From CAVXTF01 sp963701375 (GTDB taxonomy: Bacteria > Actinomycetota > Acidimicrobiia > Acidimicrobiales > CAVXTF01), in contig CAVOZT010000003.1 of assembly GCA_963701375.1 (NCBI GenBank), positions 1-64,000 on the forward strand: a DNA stretch of 64,000 nt, written 5' to 3'. Positions 44,001 through 51,922 of the stretch are shown in pieces. Position 1 is the first letter of the stretch. Each line of letters starts with the position of its first letter. The position numbers and the translations under genes are program-made. The notes under the pieces are model-generated. The model worked only from the letters and a program-made list of their open reading frames with translations, did no database searches and was not told where the DNA came from.

Positions 44001-44822
44001 TCATCCGAAACGGCCGTTGACATAGTCCTCGGTCCTTTTGTCGGTCGGGTGCTCGAAGATCGTCTCTGTGGGGCCGGACTCGACGATCTGGCCGGGCTGG
44101 TTCTCCTCTGCGAGGAAGAAGGCGCAGCTGTTCGAGACTCTCTGGGCTTGCTGCATGTTGTGGGTGACGATCACGACGGTGACCTCGTCGGCAATGGATT
44201 CGATCGTCTCTTCGATCCGACGAGTCGACGTCGGGTCGAGAGCCGAGCACGGCTCGTCCATCAAGAGCACCTTCGGCCTCACGGCAAGTGCTCGTGCGAT
44301 GCAGAGTCGTTGTTGCTGACCTCCCGACAGCGCTCCGCCGAGCTCACGGAGCCTGTCCTTGACCTCGTTCCACAGGCTTGCCTTGGTGAGCATTTCCTCA
44401 ACCAGGTCGTCCTTGTGGGCCACCGATGTACGGGAGAACTTGAGACCTGAAAGCACGTTGTCCGAGATGGTCATCGCAGGAAACGGATTTGGTTTCTGAA
44501 AGACCATGCCGATATCGCGTCGCGTGTCGGTCGCGCGCTGACCGGGCCCGTAGATGTCCTTGCCGTCGAGCTGCACGGTTCCGGCTAACTGCGCTCCGGG
44601 CACGACCTCGTGCATGCGGTTCAAGATCCGCAAGAAGGTCGACTTCCCGCAACCCGAAGGACCGATGAGCGCAGTCACCTTGGAGCGCTCCATCGTGAGG
44701 TCGACGGAGTCGAGCACGAGACGCTTCGAGAACCACGCGCAGACCCCCTTTGCGTCGAGCTCGGCCGCACGGCCCGCGTTGTCGGAGTTGGTGGTTCTCG
44801 TATCGAATGCGGTCAACGTCAT
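44001..44822 (-). CDS. pstB: Phosphate ABC transporter ATP-binding protein
   Basis: A 273-residue ATPase from ATG 44822. Walker A is ALIGPSGCGKSTFLRILNRM, the Q-loop VFQKPNPFPAMTI, the signature LSGGQQQRLCIARALA, Walker B VLLMDEPCSALDPTSTRRIE, and the switch His VVIVTHNMQQAQRVS. It energises phosphate import with PstCA. In the raw sequence it is in frame with pstA without a stop codon; I treat that as a frameshift effect (see findings). Confidence 0.95.
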   Translation of the reverse strand: MTLTAFDTRTTNSDNAGRAAELDAKGVCAWFSKRLVLDSVDLTMERSKVTALIGPSGCGKSTFLRILNRMHEVVPGAQLAGTVQLDGKDIYGPGQRATDTRRDIGMVFQKPNPFPAMTISDNVLSGLKFSRTSVAHKDDLVEEMLTKASLWNEVKDRLRELGGALSGGQQQRLCIARALAVRPKVLLMDEPCSALDPTSTRRIEETIESIADEVTVVIVTHNMQQAQRVSNSCAFFLAEENQPGQIVESGPTETIFEHPTDKRTEDYVNGRFG

Positions 44823-46052
44823 CAGCTCTCTCGCGTGTGTGAGCTCTCGCCGAGGACGGCCAGAAGCGTCGGGTCGATGGACAACACTTGTGATTGCTTC
44901 CTCTTCGCCTTCCGCGCTCCGCGTCGTGATCCGCGGCGTGCGGCCGGCGATACGGGCCGCCACAAAGATCACGAGCACGAGCGCCATGAGGACGAAGGCG
45001 GACTGGTAAGCAAGGTTGATGAGAACGGACTGCGCCTGGCGCACGTTCGTCCAGACCTCGAGAGGTAGGGCCTCTTGAGGACTAGCTAAGACGTTGGCGT
45101 TCATGATCTGAGATCCGAACGCAGTGAAGAGCAGCGGTGCGGTCTCGCCGACGATCCGGGCGATCCCGAGCAACACGGCGGTCACCACCCCCGACCGGGC
45201 AGTCGGCAGTACGACCGACCACACAGTGCGCCACTCAGGTGCCCCCAGTGCAGCAGACGCTTCGCGCAGACCTGACGGCACCACTCGCAGAACCTCTTCT
45301 GTCGTCCGGGTGACCGACGGCAGAAGGATCACGAACAACGCGAGTGCTGCCGCGAAACCTGAATAGCCGAGAACGTGATTGATGATGAGGATCGAGTAGA
45401 TGAAGAGTCCGGCGACGATCGACGGAAGGCCGCTCATCGCCGTAACGACGGTCCTCACGATTCGGGTACCTCGCCCGCCGACCTCGTTCAGGTAGACCGC
45501 GGTAGCGACAGCGATGGGCACGCCGATCAGGCTCGCCACCCCGACCTGCTCCAAGGTCCCGATGATCGTGTGGAGTATCCCGACGTTTGCGAGAGCATTG
45601 GGAGCGGCAGGCTCGAAGTTCTTCTGGGTCTTGGTGAAGAGCGCTATCCAGTGGATCTTCGGTATCGCCTTCGCGCCGACATAGGCGATGATGAAGAGCA
45701 CAAGACCGATGAGGATGGCCGCACCGGTGGTCATCACGACCGTCACGACACGGTCGGTGGCCATCTGTCGCTCGGTCAACTTGGCCGTGACCACCCAATA
45801 CAGGGTCAAGAAGCAGAAGTACCAGCAGAAGAGGAATCCGAATGCCCCCGAGAGAAGCGTCAGCTGGTAGAAGACGACCCAGACGAAGGCGAAGGCCGAC
45901 ACCGCACTGGCCACCAACAGCGCGAGATCGCCGATCCCGAAATTCCTCGGCCGGAGGGGCGAGGCCCGCCGCGCCGGCGTCGGGGGCTCGGACCTGGGCG
46001 GCACGGGAACAGGTCGCCCCGTGCCTTGCGGCCTGTCGATCACCTGCGTCAC
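44822..46052 (-). CDS. pstA: Phosphate ABC transporter permease PstA, probable +1 frameshift near 44930
   Basis: GTG 46052 overlaps the pstC stop. Two N-terminal helices (about 42-90) precede the PstA core, which includes GVASLIGVPIAVATAVYLNE, MSGLPSIVAGLFIYSI and the EAA-like loop GLREASAALGAPEWRTVW. The span 44822-46052 is 1231 bases, one over a multiple of three. Dropping one base in the CGCACGCCGCGGATC region (about 44926-44940) gives a basic tail (RGSRRGARKAKRKQSQ), then DPTLLAVLGESS, and a TGA overlapping the pstB ATG. Confidence 0.9.
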
Positions 46053-47014
46053 AGGTCCACCCCTGCGCCGCTGCGGCTGCGGTTCACGATCGCCGACGCG
46101 ATGAGGTTGATCACGAGCGTTATCACGAACAGCACGAACCCACACAACAGCAGGTCCTCGAGACCGAGCTTGCCTCCGGCGCCGAAGTGGATCGCGATCA
46201 GGCTCGCGATCGTGCTTCCTCCGTGTTGGGTTATGTGCGAAGAGATGGCGAAGTACTCGCCCAAGATGATCGACACCGCGATCGTCTCTTCGAGAGCCCG
46301 GCCCATCCCGAGCATCACGGCCCCGATCATCCCGCCGCGCCCGAATGGGAGAATGACGGATCGGATCATCTGCCAACGGCTGGCCCCGAGAGCAAGCGCC
46401 GCTTCGCGCTCTCCGGGCGGGGCAAGGGAGAACACCTCGCGACTGATCGAGGCAATGATCGGGACGATCATCAGACCGACGACGAGTCCTGCAATGAAGA
46501 GCGAGGCGTTCGCAGGCGGGTTGACGACCTTGAACAAGGGGATGAACCCAAGGTGTGCTGACATCCAGTTGCTGAAACCAACGACATTCGGCTGAAGCTC
46601 GAAGAACCCCCAGAGCCCGTAGACGACAGACGGGATCGCAGCGGCCAGGTTGACTAGGGCTATAAGGCTCCGACGGCTCCAGGCCGGGGCGTACTCGCTC
46701 AGGAACAGAGCGGTCGTGAGGGCCACGGGAACACCCACGCAGAGCGCCACCAGCGCGACCACCACCGTTCCGTACAGGGAGGCGAGCACCCCGAACGACG
46801 GGTGGAGGCCGGTCGTATGGAATCCAGAAGTGGAGAAGAACTTGAAGCCCCTCAGCTGCAGGGCCGGGAACCCGTGCAGGAACAAAAAGAGCCCGATTAA
46901 AAAGAGCAGGACGAGTGCTCCCAGGCCAGCTCCTCGGACGGCACCGCGGAAGATCTTGTCCTCCGTCGAACGAACCGTCGGAACGGAAATCGGCTTTGGT
47001 CCCAGTGGCGCCAT
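46049..47014 (-). CDS. pstC: Phosphate ABC transporter permease PstC
   Basis: A 321-residue permease with six helices. Signatures include SLYGTVVVALVALCVGVPVAL, LAAAIPSVVYGLWGFFEL, EREAALALGASRWQMIRSVILP (EAA loop) and GRALEETIAVSIILGEY. With PstA it forms the phosphate channel. First gene of the pstC-A-B-S cluster; its GTGA end overlaps the pstA start. A PHO-box-like repeat lies about 166 bases upstream. Confidence 0.95.
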   Translation of the reverse strand: MAPLGPKPISVPTVRSTEDKIFRGAVRGAGLGALVLLFLIGLFLFLHGFPALQLRGFKFFSTSGFHTTGLHPSFGVLASLYGTVVVALVALCVGVPVALTTALFLSEYAPAWSRRSLIALVNLAAAIPSVVYGLWGFFELQPNVVGFSNWMSAHLGFIPLFKVVNPPANASLFIAGLVVGLMIVPIIASISREVFSLAPPGEREAALALGASRWQMIRSVILPFGRGGMIGAVMLGMGRALEETIAVSIILGEYFAISSHITQHGGSTIASLIAIHFGAGGKLGLEDLLLCGFVLFVITLVINLIASAIVNRSRSGAGVDL

Positions 47015-47338
47015 GACGCGGCGGAAAATCGGCTGTTGCTGACACTGGTTCCCGCCTACCTGCCTCGTGATCCCTCGGGTGTATGGCTCGTGGGTTGCCG
47101 ACCCTGACTGGTCGGCTCGGCTGCGTCGCTCGGACTCTCTGGGTTGCGGAACTCTACGAACCGGACGCTAGAGCGGGCAGGTTAACTACACGCGAACTCT
47201 TCGTGATCATCGGATGATCCCTTAGTGAATCTCTGGCATAGGTGGGTTTCCGAAAAGCACGAGCCAGCGGACCCGAGCTCTCGAGCGGGTCCGGAAGAAA
47301 CAGAAATGATCGGAATCAGCAAATATGTGGAATGGCAA
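47015..47338. other. 324-base intergenic region upstream of pstC
   Basis: It separates pstC (start 47014) from the methyltransferase end (47339), both on the minus strand. It contains the PHO-box-like repeat at 47180-47197 and so probably the pst promoter. Beyond that I recognise no gene, RNA or clear terminator. Confidence 0.5.
47180..47197 (-). promoter_or_regulatory. Candidate PHO box (PhoP operator) of the pst operon
   Basis: The minus strand reads GTTCGCG-TGTA-GTTAACC: two GTTxxCx heptamers with 11-base spacing, the arrangement of actinobacterial PHO boxes (GTTCACC repeats 11 bases apart). It is upstream of pstC in the correct orientation. One of the two half-sites deviates at two positions. 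Confidence 0.45.
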
Positions 47339-48137
47339 TTAGTTCGGAATCGCTACGACAAGTCGCAGTGCTCCGACGAATTCTTCCTGCGTCCGAAGCG
47401 AGCCGTGAGCCCGGTCCCAGTTTCCTGACGAGAGGTCGGCACGTAGTTCGGCTACGACTCGGTCCTCCACGGCGGGTTCGATAAAGCCCCACGCCGACTG
47501 CGAGCTCCTTATCTCGGAGTCGAGAAAAGCCTCGGGTCGTCCGTAGAACGCCTCCGTGAAACCGTCGACACAGTCGATAGGAATCGGGACGTCGGTGACC
47601 GTTGTCACTCCTCCGAGCAACTTGCGGATGCTTTCAAATTGGTGGATACCGACGAGTCTCCGCCGCGATTAGCTCGGGTGCGTACTCGGCAAGCCAGAAG
47701 CGATCCAGCGCGTCCCCGTCGAAGGTCAGGATCACGACCGGACCACGGCTGACTCGCCGGAGCTCCTTCATACCGGTCTCGGGTTCCGACCATTGATGGA
47801 TCGTGACCATGGCCATCGCAGCATCGAACGAGTCGTCGTCGAATGGGAGACCCTCGGCGCGGGCGTTGATTGCGGGCGTTCGGTGCGGAGGTCGTTGGGA
47901 CCGCATCGAAGCGGACGGCTCGACCGCGACAACGAGCCGGTCGTCTGGCTCATAAGAGCCGGTCCCGGCGCCGACGTTGATCACCGTGCGGGCGTTCCCG
48001 AGGGCCGCGTGTACTTGCGATGCAATGCGCGGGTCGGTACGTCTTCTTTTCCCGTAACCCCCGCCCGCAGACTCGTAGTCGAAGTCGCCCGCTGGAGACT
48101 CCAGAGGGTCCGAGGAGCTGATCACAACCATGTGCAA
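47339..48137 (-). CDS. SAM-dependent methyltransferase, +1 frameshift near 47636
   Basis: A class I methyltransferase. ARTVINVGAGTGSYEP carries motif I, RLVVAVEPSASMRSQRP motif II, LPFDDDSFDAAMAMVTIHQW the motif III area, and LRRVSRGPVVILTF the next strand. The frame stops after AAETRRYPPI; removing one base at CCACCAATTTG (about 47634-47645) gives PFESIRKLLGGVTTVTDVPI and continues to a stop at 47339. The 799-base span is one over a multiple of three. About 265 residues in all, with overlap onto the end of the riboflavin gene. Substrate unknown. Confidence 0.8.
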
Positions 48138-49342
48138 AGGTCAGACATCTCGACCAGCGGGAGCGACCATCGCAGAGCGAAGCGCTCTGATTCGTCGGAG
48201 CCCGCCATCGTGCCGTCGGGCCCCATGATCTCGCATATTGCGGCCACGGTCGGAAGTCCCGCGGCTTCGCACAATGCCAGCGCTGCCTCTGTGTGTCCGG
48301 AACGCTCAGCGAGTCCACCGGCGCGGCCGCCGAGTGGGAACACGTGACCTGGACGACAGAAGTCCGCCGGTGTGGCGGCCGGATGTGCGAGGCGGCGGAT
48401 CGTTGCCGCCCGGTCCTGAGCCGATACTCCTGTTCCCGTCGATGCGGCGAGGTTGACGGGAAGGTGGGGTGCGGTGCCTTGGCGGTCTCCATCCCCGGGA
48501 AGAGGCGGGATTTCCAGGTGCTCGAGCCTGGCTAGATCACACGGAACCGTCGTGTGACCGCAGACCTGGGTGAGCAGAAATCGGATCGCTTCTGGGCGAA
48601 GCCTCGCTCCGGCCAGCACCACGTCTGCCTCGCCCTCCCGAGCCGGGTCCCAGACGACCGCTGCGCCACCCGCGGCCAACTGTGCGACCACCTTCTCGAC
48701 ACCGAGACGACCCGACAGGTGGCCCGCCCAAGGAAGGGCCCCGACAACGGCTGCGAGCGCTGGCGCCGTCGTTGCTCCGTGGCGGCGCGCCAACTTGCCA
48801 ACGAGATCCGACTCCAGGTTCACCCGCTGGTCTTGTACTAACGCTCCGAGGGTGGTCTCCGAGAGGGTGGTCGGGACGAGCGCGACCGAGAATCGGTCAC
48901 GGACAACCTCGGCCAGGGTCAGACTGACCCCGTCCAGAGCGATGGAGCCCTTCGCTACGAGGTCGTCCAAAAGACGCTCAGGAGGTCGGACCCAAAGTCG
49001 CCGGCCAATGCCGTCGTCGTCCACCCGTACCACTTTCCCCACAGCGTCTATATGCCCTTGGACGAGGTGCCCGTCCATGGGGTCCCCCATCCGCAGCGGT
49101 AGTTCGAGGTTGACGGCGGCACCCCGACCGAGATCGCCGAGCGTTGACCGCCTGCGAGTCTCGCCGGAAACGATCGCTTCGAATCCGTCCTCTGCAACTT
49201 TCGTAACGGTGAGGCATACACCCGATACAGCGACGGACGAGCCAGGGTGAAGTTCCCCTGCAGTTTTTGCAGCTCGAATCTCGATGCGATCGGTAACGGC
49301 GTCCTCGACGGTTCCGACTTCGGTGACTCTTCCGGTGAACAC
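48122..49342 (-). CDS. ribE-ribB: Bifunctional riboflavin synthase (RibE) - DHBP synthase (RibB) fusion
   Basis: I chose GTG 49342 because GGAGGT lies 4 bases upstream, giving the family N-terminus FTGRVTEVG; ATG 49354 is the alternative. Residues ~1-200 are riboflavin synthase alpha with its duplicated halves: SGVCLTVTKV / GDPMDGHLVQGHIDAVG and LDGVSLTLAEV / VNLESDLVGKLARR. Residues ~210-406 are 3,4-dihydroxy-2-butanone-4-phosphate synthase: WDPAREGEADVVLAG, STGTGVSAQDRAATIRRLA, CRPGHVFPLGGRAGGL, SGHTEAALALCEAAGL and ICEIMGPDGTMA. No GTP cyclohydrolase II domain follows. An FMN riboswitch candidate lies upstream. Confidence 0.9.
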   Translation of the reverse strand: MFTGRVTEVGTVEDAVTDRIEIRAAKTAGELHPGSSVAVSGVCLTVTKVAEDGFEAIVSGETRRRSTLGDLGRGAAVNLELPLRMGDPMDGHLVQGHIDAVGKVVRVDDDGIGRRLWVRPPERLLDDLVAKGSIALDGVSLTLAEVVRDRFSVALVPTTLSETTLGALVQDQRVNLESDLVGKLARRHGATTAPALAAVVGALPWAGHLSGRLGVEKVVAQLAAGGAAVVWDPAREGEADVVLAGARLRPEAIRFLLTQVCGHTTVPCDLARLEHLEIPPLPGDGDRQGTAPHLPVNLAASTGTGVSAQDRAATIRRLAHPAATPADFCRPGHVFPLGGRAGGLAERSGHTEAALALCEAAGLPTVAAICEIMGPDGTMAGSDESERFALRWSLPLVEMSDLCTWL

Positions 49343-49404
49343 GATGACCTCCATGCGCCCTGCCGGGTGTGCCGGCGATCGACAAGACAGAAGAGACGGC
49401 TCAT

Positions 49405-49526
49405 TGCCGGTCTCGTCTGCGGGGTATCACCGCGTGGCCCCGGAGTCACACCGGATCGTCCCGCCGTGGGCGGGACCGGCAGGCTCTTACTGCCGCACCT
49501 GGAATCGCACCAACTGTTTTGAAGAA
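49405..49526 (-). ncRNA. Candidate FMN riboswitch (RFN element)
   Basis: The leader of the riboflavin gene on the minus strand contains RFN-like core blocks in order. They are CTTC at the 5' edge, TTGGTGCGATTCC, GCGGCAGTAAGAGCCTGC, a variable stem with GTCCCGCC...GGCGGGAC, CCGGTGTGACTCCGGGGCC, and CGCGGTGATACCCCGC. These follow the pattern of actinobacterial RFN leaders (GGTGxxAxTCC, GGCGGTxAxAGxCCGC, GGTGTGAxTCCGG). The 3' half of P1 (normally GGGAGAAG) is only weakly present as GACGAGACC. An inverted repeat GAGACCGGC...GCCGTCTC just downstream (about 49393-49415) could be the expression platform. Confidence 0.55.
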
Positions 49527-49562
49527 TATCCCAGGTTGCTGCAAAGGCGCGAGCATCTGGTG

Positions 49563-50117
49563 ATGGAGATACGGCGAGCCGAGCTCGATGACGCGATGGC
49601 GATCGCTACCGTCCACGTACGGTCGTGGCAGGCCGCATATCCCGGCCAGATCCCTCAGGGGTATCTCGACAGCCTTCGCCCCGAGGACCGGGTGGAAGGA
49701 TGGCAGCAGGTCCTTTCAGCGACGGATTGGCCTCGGGAAGGGGTCTTCCTGCTCGTCGACACCCAAGCAACGTCCGCCCCAGCAACGTCCGACCCTTTGT
49801 CAGTCTTGGGCTTCTCGCACATTTGTCCCACCAGGGACGACGATTTCGACCCGACGACGACCGGAGAGATCACGTCGATTTATCTCGCGTCCAAAACATG
49901 GGGTACCGGCAACGGCGCTCTGCTGATGAAAGCGACCCTGGACGAGATGAGGAGTGCCGGTTACGTCACGGCGACACTCTGGGCACTCGACACGAACGCT
50001 CGGGCTCGCCGCTTCTACGAGATCGGTGGTTGGAAAGCGGACGGCGTCACAAAGATCCACGACTGGGGTTCGTTCACCTGCATCGACATTCGATACGTGC
50101 TCGACCTGAGTAAGTGA
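49563..50117 (+). CDS. GNAT-family N-acetyltransferase
   Basis: A 184-residue protein from ATG 49563. GNAT features are IRRAELDDAMAIATVHVRSW at the N-terminus, GEITSIYLASKTWGTGNGAL (acetyl-CoA pyrophosphate loop, R/Q-x-x-G-x-G/A-like) and ATLWALDTNARARRFYEIGGW at the C-terminus. The acceptor is unknown. Convergent with nuoN, with a hairpin in between. Confidence 0.88.
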   Translation: MEIRRAELDDAMAIATVHVRSWQAAYPGQIPQGYLDSLRPEDRVEGWQQVLSATDWPREGVFLLVDTQATSAPATSDPLSVLGFSHICPTRDDDFDPTTTGEITSIYLASKTWGTGNGALLMKATLDEMRSAGYVTATLWALDTNARARRFYEIGGWKADGVTKIHDWGSFTCIDIRYVLDLSK

Positions 50118-50125
50118 CCGCGGGA

Positions 50126-50169
50126 GTCACCTCTAATGCGCGTACTGCTGCGTACGCCGGTTAGGTGAC
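50126..50169. terminator. Bidirectional hairpin between convergent GNAT and nuoN genes
   Basis: GTCACCT (50126-50132) pairs with AGGTGAC (50163-50169). A second inner stem, GCGTAC / GTACGC, caps it. It sits in the 53-base gap between the two stop codons. No T-tract is present. Confidence 0.6.
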
Positions 50170-50170
50170 G

Positions 50171-51922
50171 TCAGTGCAGCAGCAGCGTCGCAGCGTGGGC
50201 GAAGTTGATTATCGGCGAAGGCCATATGCCAAACAACACCGTGAACCCGGCGCAGATGGTTATGGCGGTCGCGACCGACAACGGGATCACCGGCGGAGCC
50301 TCTGAATCCCCTGACGCAAGCGCATTTGTAACAGCACCAACGCTCCCATCGGACGTCGATTCGAGTGTCGCGACGCTCCGAGTTTCGGATTCAGTGTCGG
50401 ATTCGAAGTGAGCGGCGGCGCCGATGTTCGTGCTGCTCTCGAGTGACGTAGCGGTTATCCCTGCGGGCTGTTCCGATGATTCGAGCGACGCTGCGGGCAT
50501 CGGATCCCCCACAGTTTCTGACCCGGCAGCAGGCACCGGACCAGACACCATGTAGAGAACGAGACGCAAGTAGAAGAAGGCAGCGATGACCGCCGAAACC
50601 ATGGCGATCACGGCAAGAGCGTCACCACCGGGGGTACCGACGACCCCCTCGATTATGTATACCTTGGCCCACAGTCCCGTCGTCGCCGGCATTCCGGCCT
50701 GGGCAAGCAAGAAGATGGTCATCGGCACGGCTAGCCAGGGCTGGCGCCGAGCGAGTCCGCGATAGTTGTCGAGATTGTGATCGGTGTCGCCGAGACCAGC
50801 GACGACCATCACGACGGCGAAGCTCCCCATGACCATGAAGGTGTACGTGAACAGGTAATAGAGGGAGCTCGACACTCCCCTTGCCGTCACGAGATAGAGC
50901 CCGAGCAGTACAAATCCAGCGTGGTTGATCGATGAGTATGCGAGCATTCGCTTTACGTCTCGCTGGACCACACCCACGGCTGCACCAAAGACCAACGTGA
51001 CCACTGCAAGCACCCAGATGATCGGCTGCCAGTCGGCCCTCACGGTCGGGAACGACGACACGAAGACGCGGAGAAGAGCGGCGAAACCCCCCGTCTTCGC
51101 CACGGCAGCCATGAAGCCCGTAACCGGGCTCGGCGATCCTTGATACACGTCCGGCGTCCACAGATGGAACGGGACCGTCGCAATCTTGAAACCGAAACCC
51201 ACGAGCAAGAGCGCGATCCCGGCCAGAAGCAATCCATTGTGGAGAAGGATGTTCCGCGCCAGGTAGTCGGCGATCTGCGCGAGGTTCGTGGATCCGATCG
51301 CACCGTAAACGAGGGCCATTCCGTAAAGGAAAACCGCCGAAGAGAACGAGCCGAGCACGAAGTACTTGAGCGCAGCTTCTCCCGACTCGACCCGTCGTGA
51401 ATTGCTGGCGGCCAGCACGTAAAGCGCGATGGACATGATCTCGAGGCCGAGGAATACCAAGATGAGGTCGTTTGCCTGACCCATGATCATCGCCCCGAGC
51501 GCTGAAACCAGCATGAGCGCGTGGAGCTCCGGACCGTCCGTGCCTTCGCGTTCGAGCCAGCCTTGACCCATGAACGCAGTGACTATGACCGCACAAGACA
51601 CGAGGATCGTGACGAAAGCGCTGAATCCGTCCTGGACGACCGAGGCGTCAATGGTCACATGAGGCCCGTGAGCGTTGGTGTCGATCCACTGGACGATGCC
51701 GGCGATCAAGCTCGCAGAGCCTGTCAGGACCGCCAAGCTCGCTGACGTCGTCGGTTCCATGCGGCGCCGAAGCAGGGCCGAGGACCCGAGCACTACGAGC
51801 GCCCCGCCGAGCATCAACAGCTCGGGGAGAATGGCGAGATAGGTGATCGAAGGAACAGGGATGTGCGCGACACGCGTAGCCCCTGCGGCGTGTACAGCTT
51901 GAAATGCGAGAAGGACTTTCAT
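50171..51922 (-). CDS. nuoN: NADH-quinone oxidoreductase subunit N
   Basis: A 583-residue antiporter-like membrane subunit, with LYVLAASNSRRVESGEAALK, the Lys/His-bearing KIATVPFHLWTPDVYQGSPS and the central GVVQRDVKRMLAYSSINHAG. Between the penultimate and last helices is an ~85-residue Ser/Glu-rich insert (about residues 470-555) not seen in ordinary NuoN. It takes part in proton translocation. Last gene of the operon; its start overlaps nuoM by 4 bases. Confidence 0.93.
   Translation of the reverse strand: MKVLLAFQAVHAAGATRVAHIPVPSITYLAILPELLMLGGALVVLGSSALLRRRMEPTTSASLAVLTGSASLIAGIVQWIDTNAHGPHVTIDASVVQDGFSAFVTILVSCAVIVTAFMGQGWLEREGTDGPELHALMLVSALGAMIMGQANDLILVFLGLEIMSIALYVLAASNSRRVESGEAALKYFVLGSFSSAVFLYGMALVYGAIGSTNLAQIADYLARNILLHNGLLLAGIALLLVGFGFKIATVPFHLWTPDVYQGSPSPVTGFMAAVAKTGGFAALLRVFVSSFPTVRADWQPIIWVLAVVTLVFGAAVGVVQRDVKRMLAYSSINHAGFVLLGLYLVTARGVSSSLYYLFTYTFMVMGSFAVVMVVAGLGDTDHNLDNYRGLARRQPWLAVPMTIFLLAQAGMPATTGLWAKVYIIEGVVGTPGGDALAVIAMVSAVIAAFFYLRLVLYMVSGPVPAAGSETVGDPMPAASLESSEQPAGITATSLESSTNIGAAAHFESDTESETRSVATLESTSDGSVGAVTNALASGDSEAPPVIPLSVATAITICAGFTVLFGIWPSPIINFAHAATLLLH

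Noticed and set aside
44001..47045. One 1014-residue frame covering PstB, PstA and beyond
   Set aside because: Its first ~330 residues are a wrong-frame reading of pstC, and the PstA-PstB join is best explained by one extra base near 44935.
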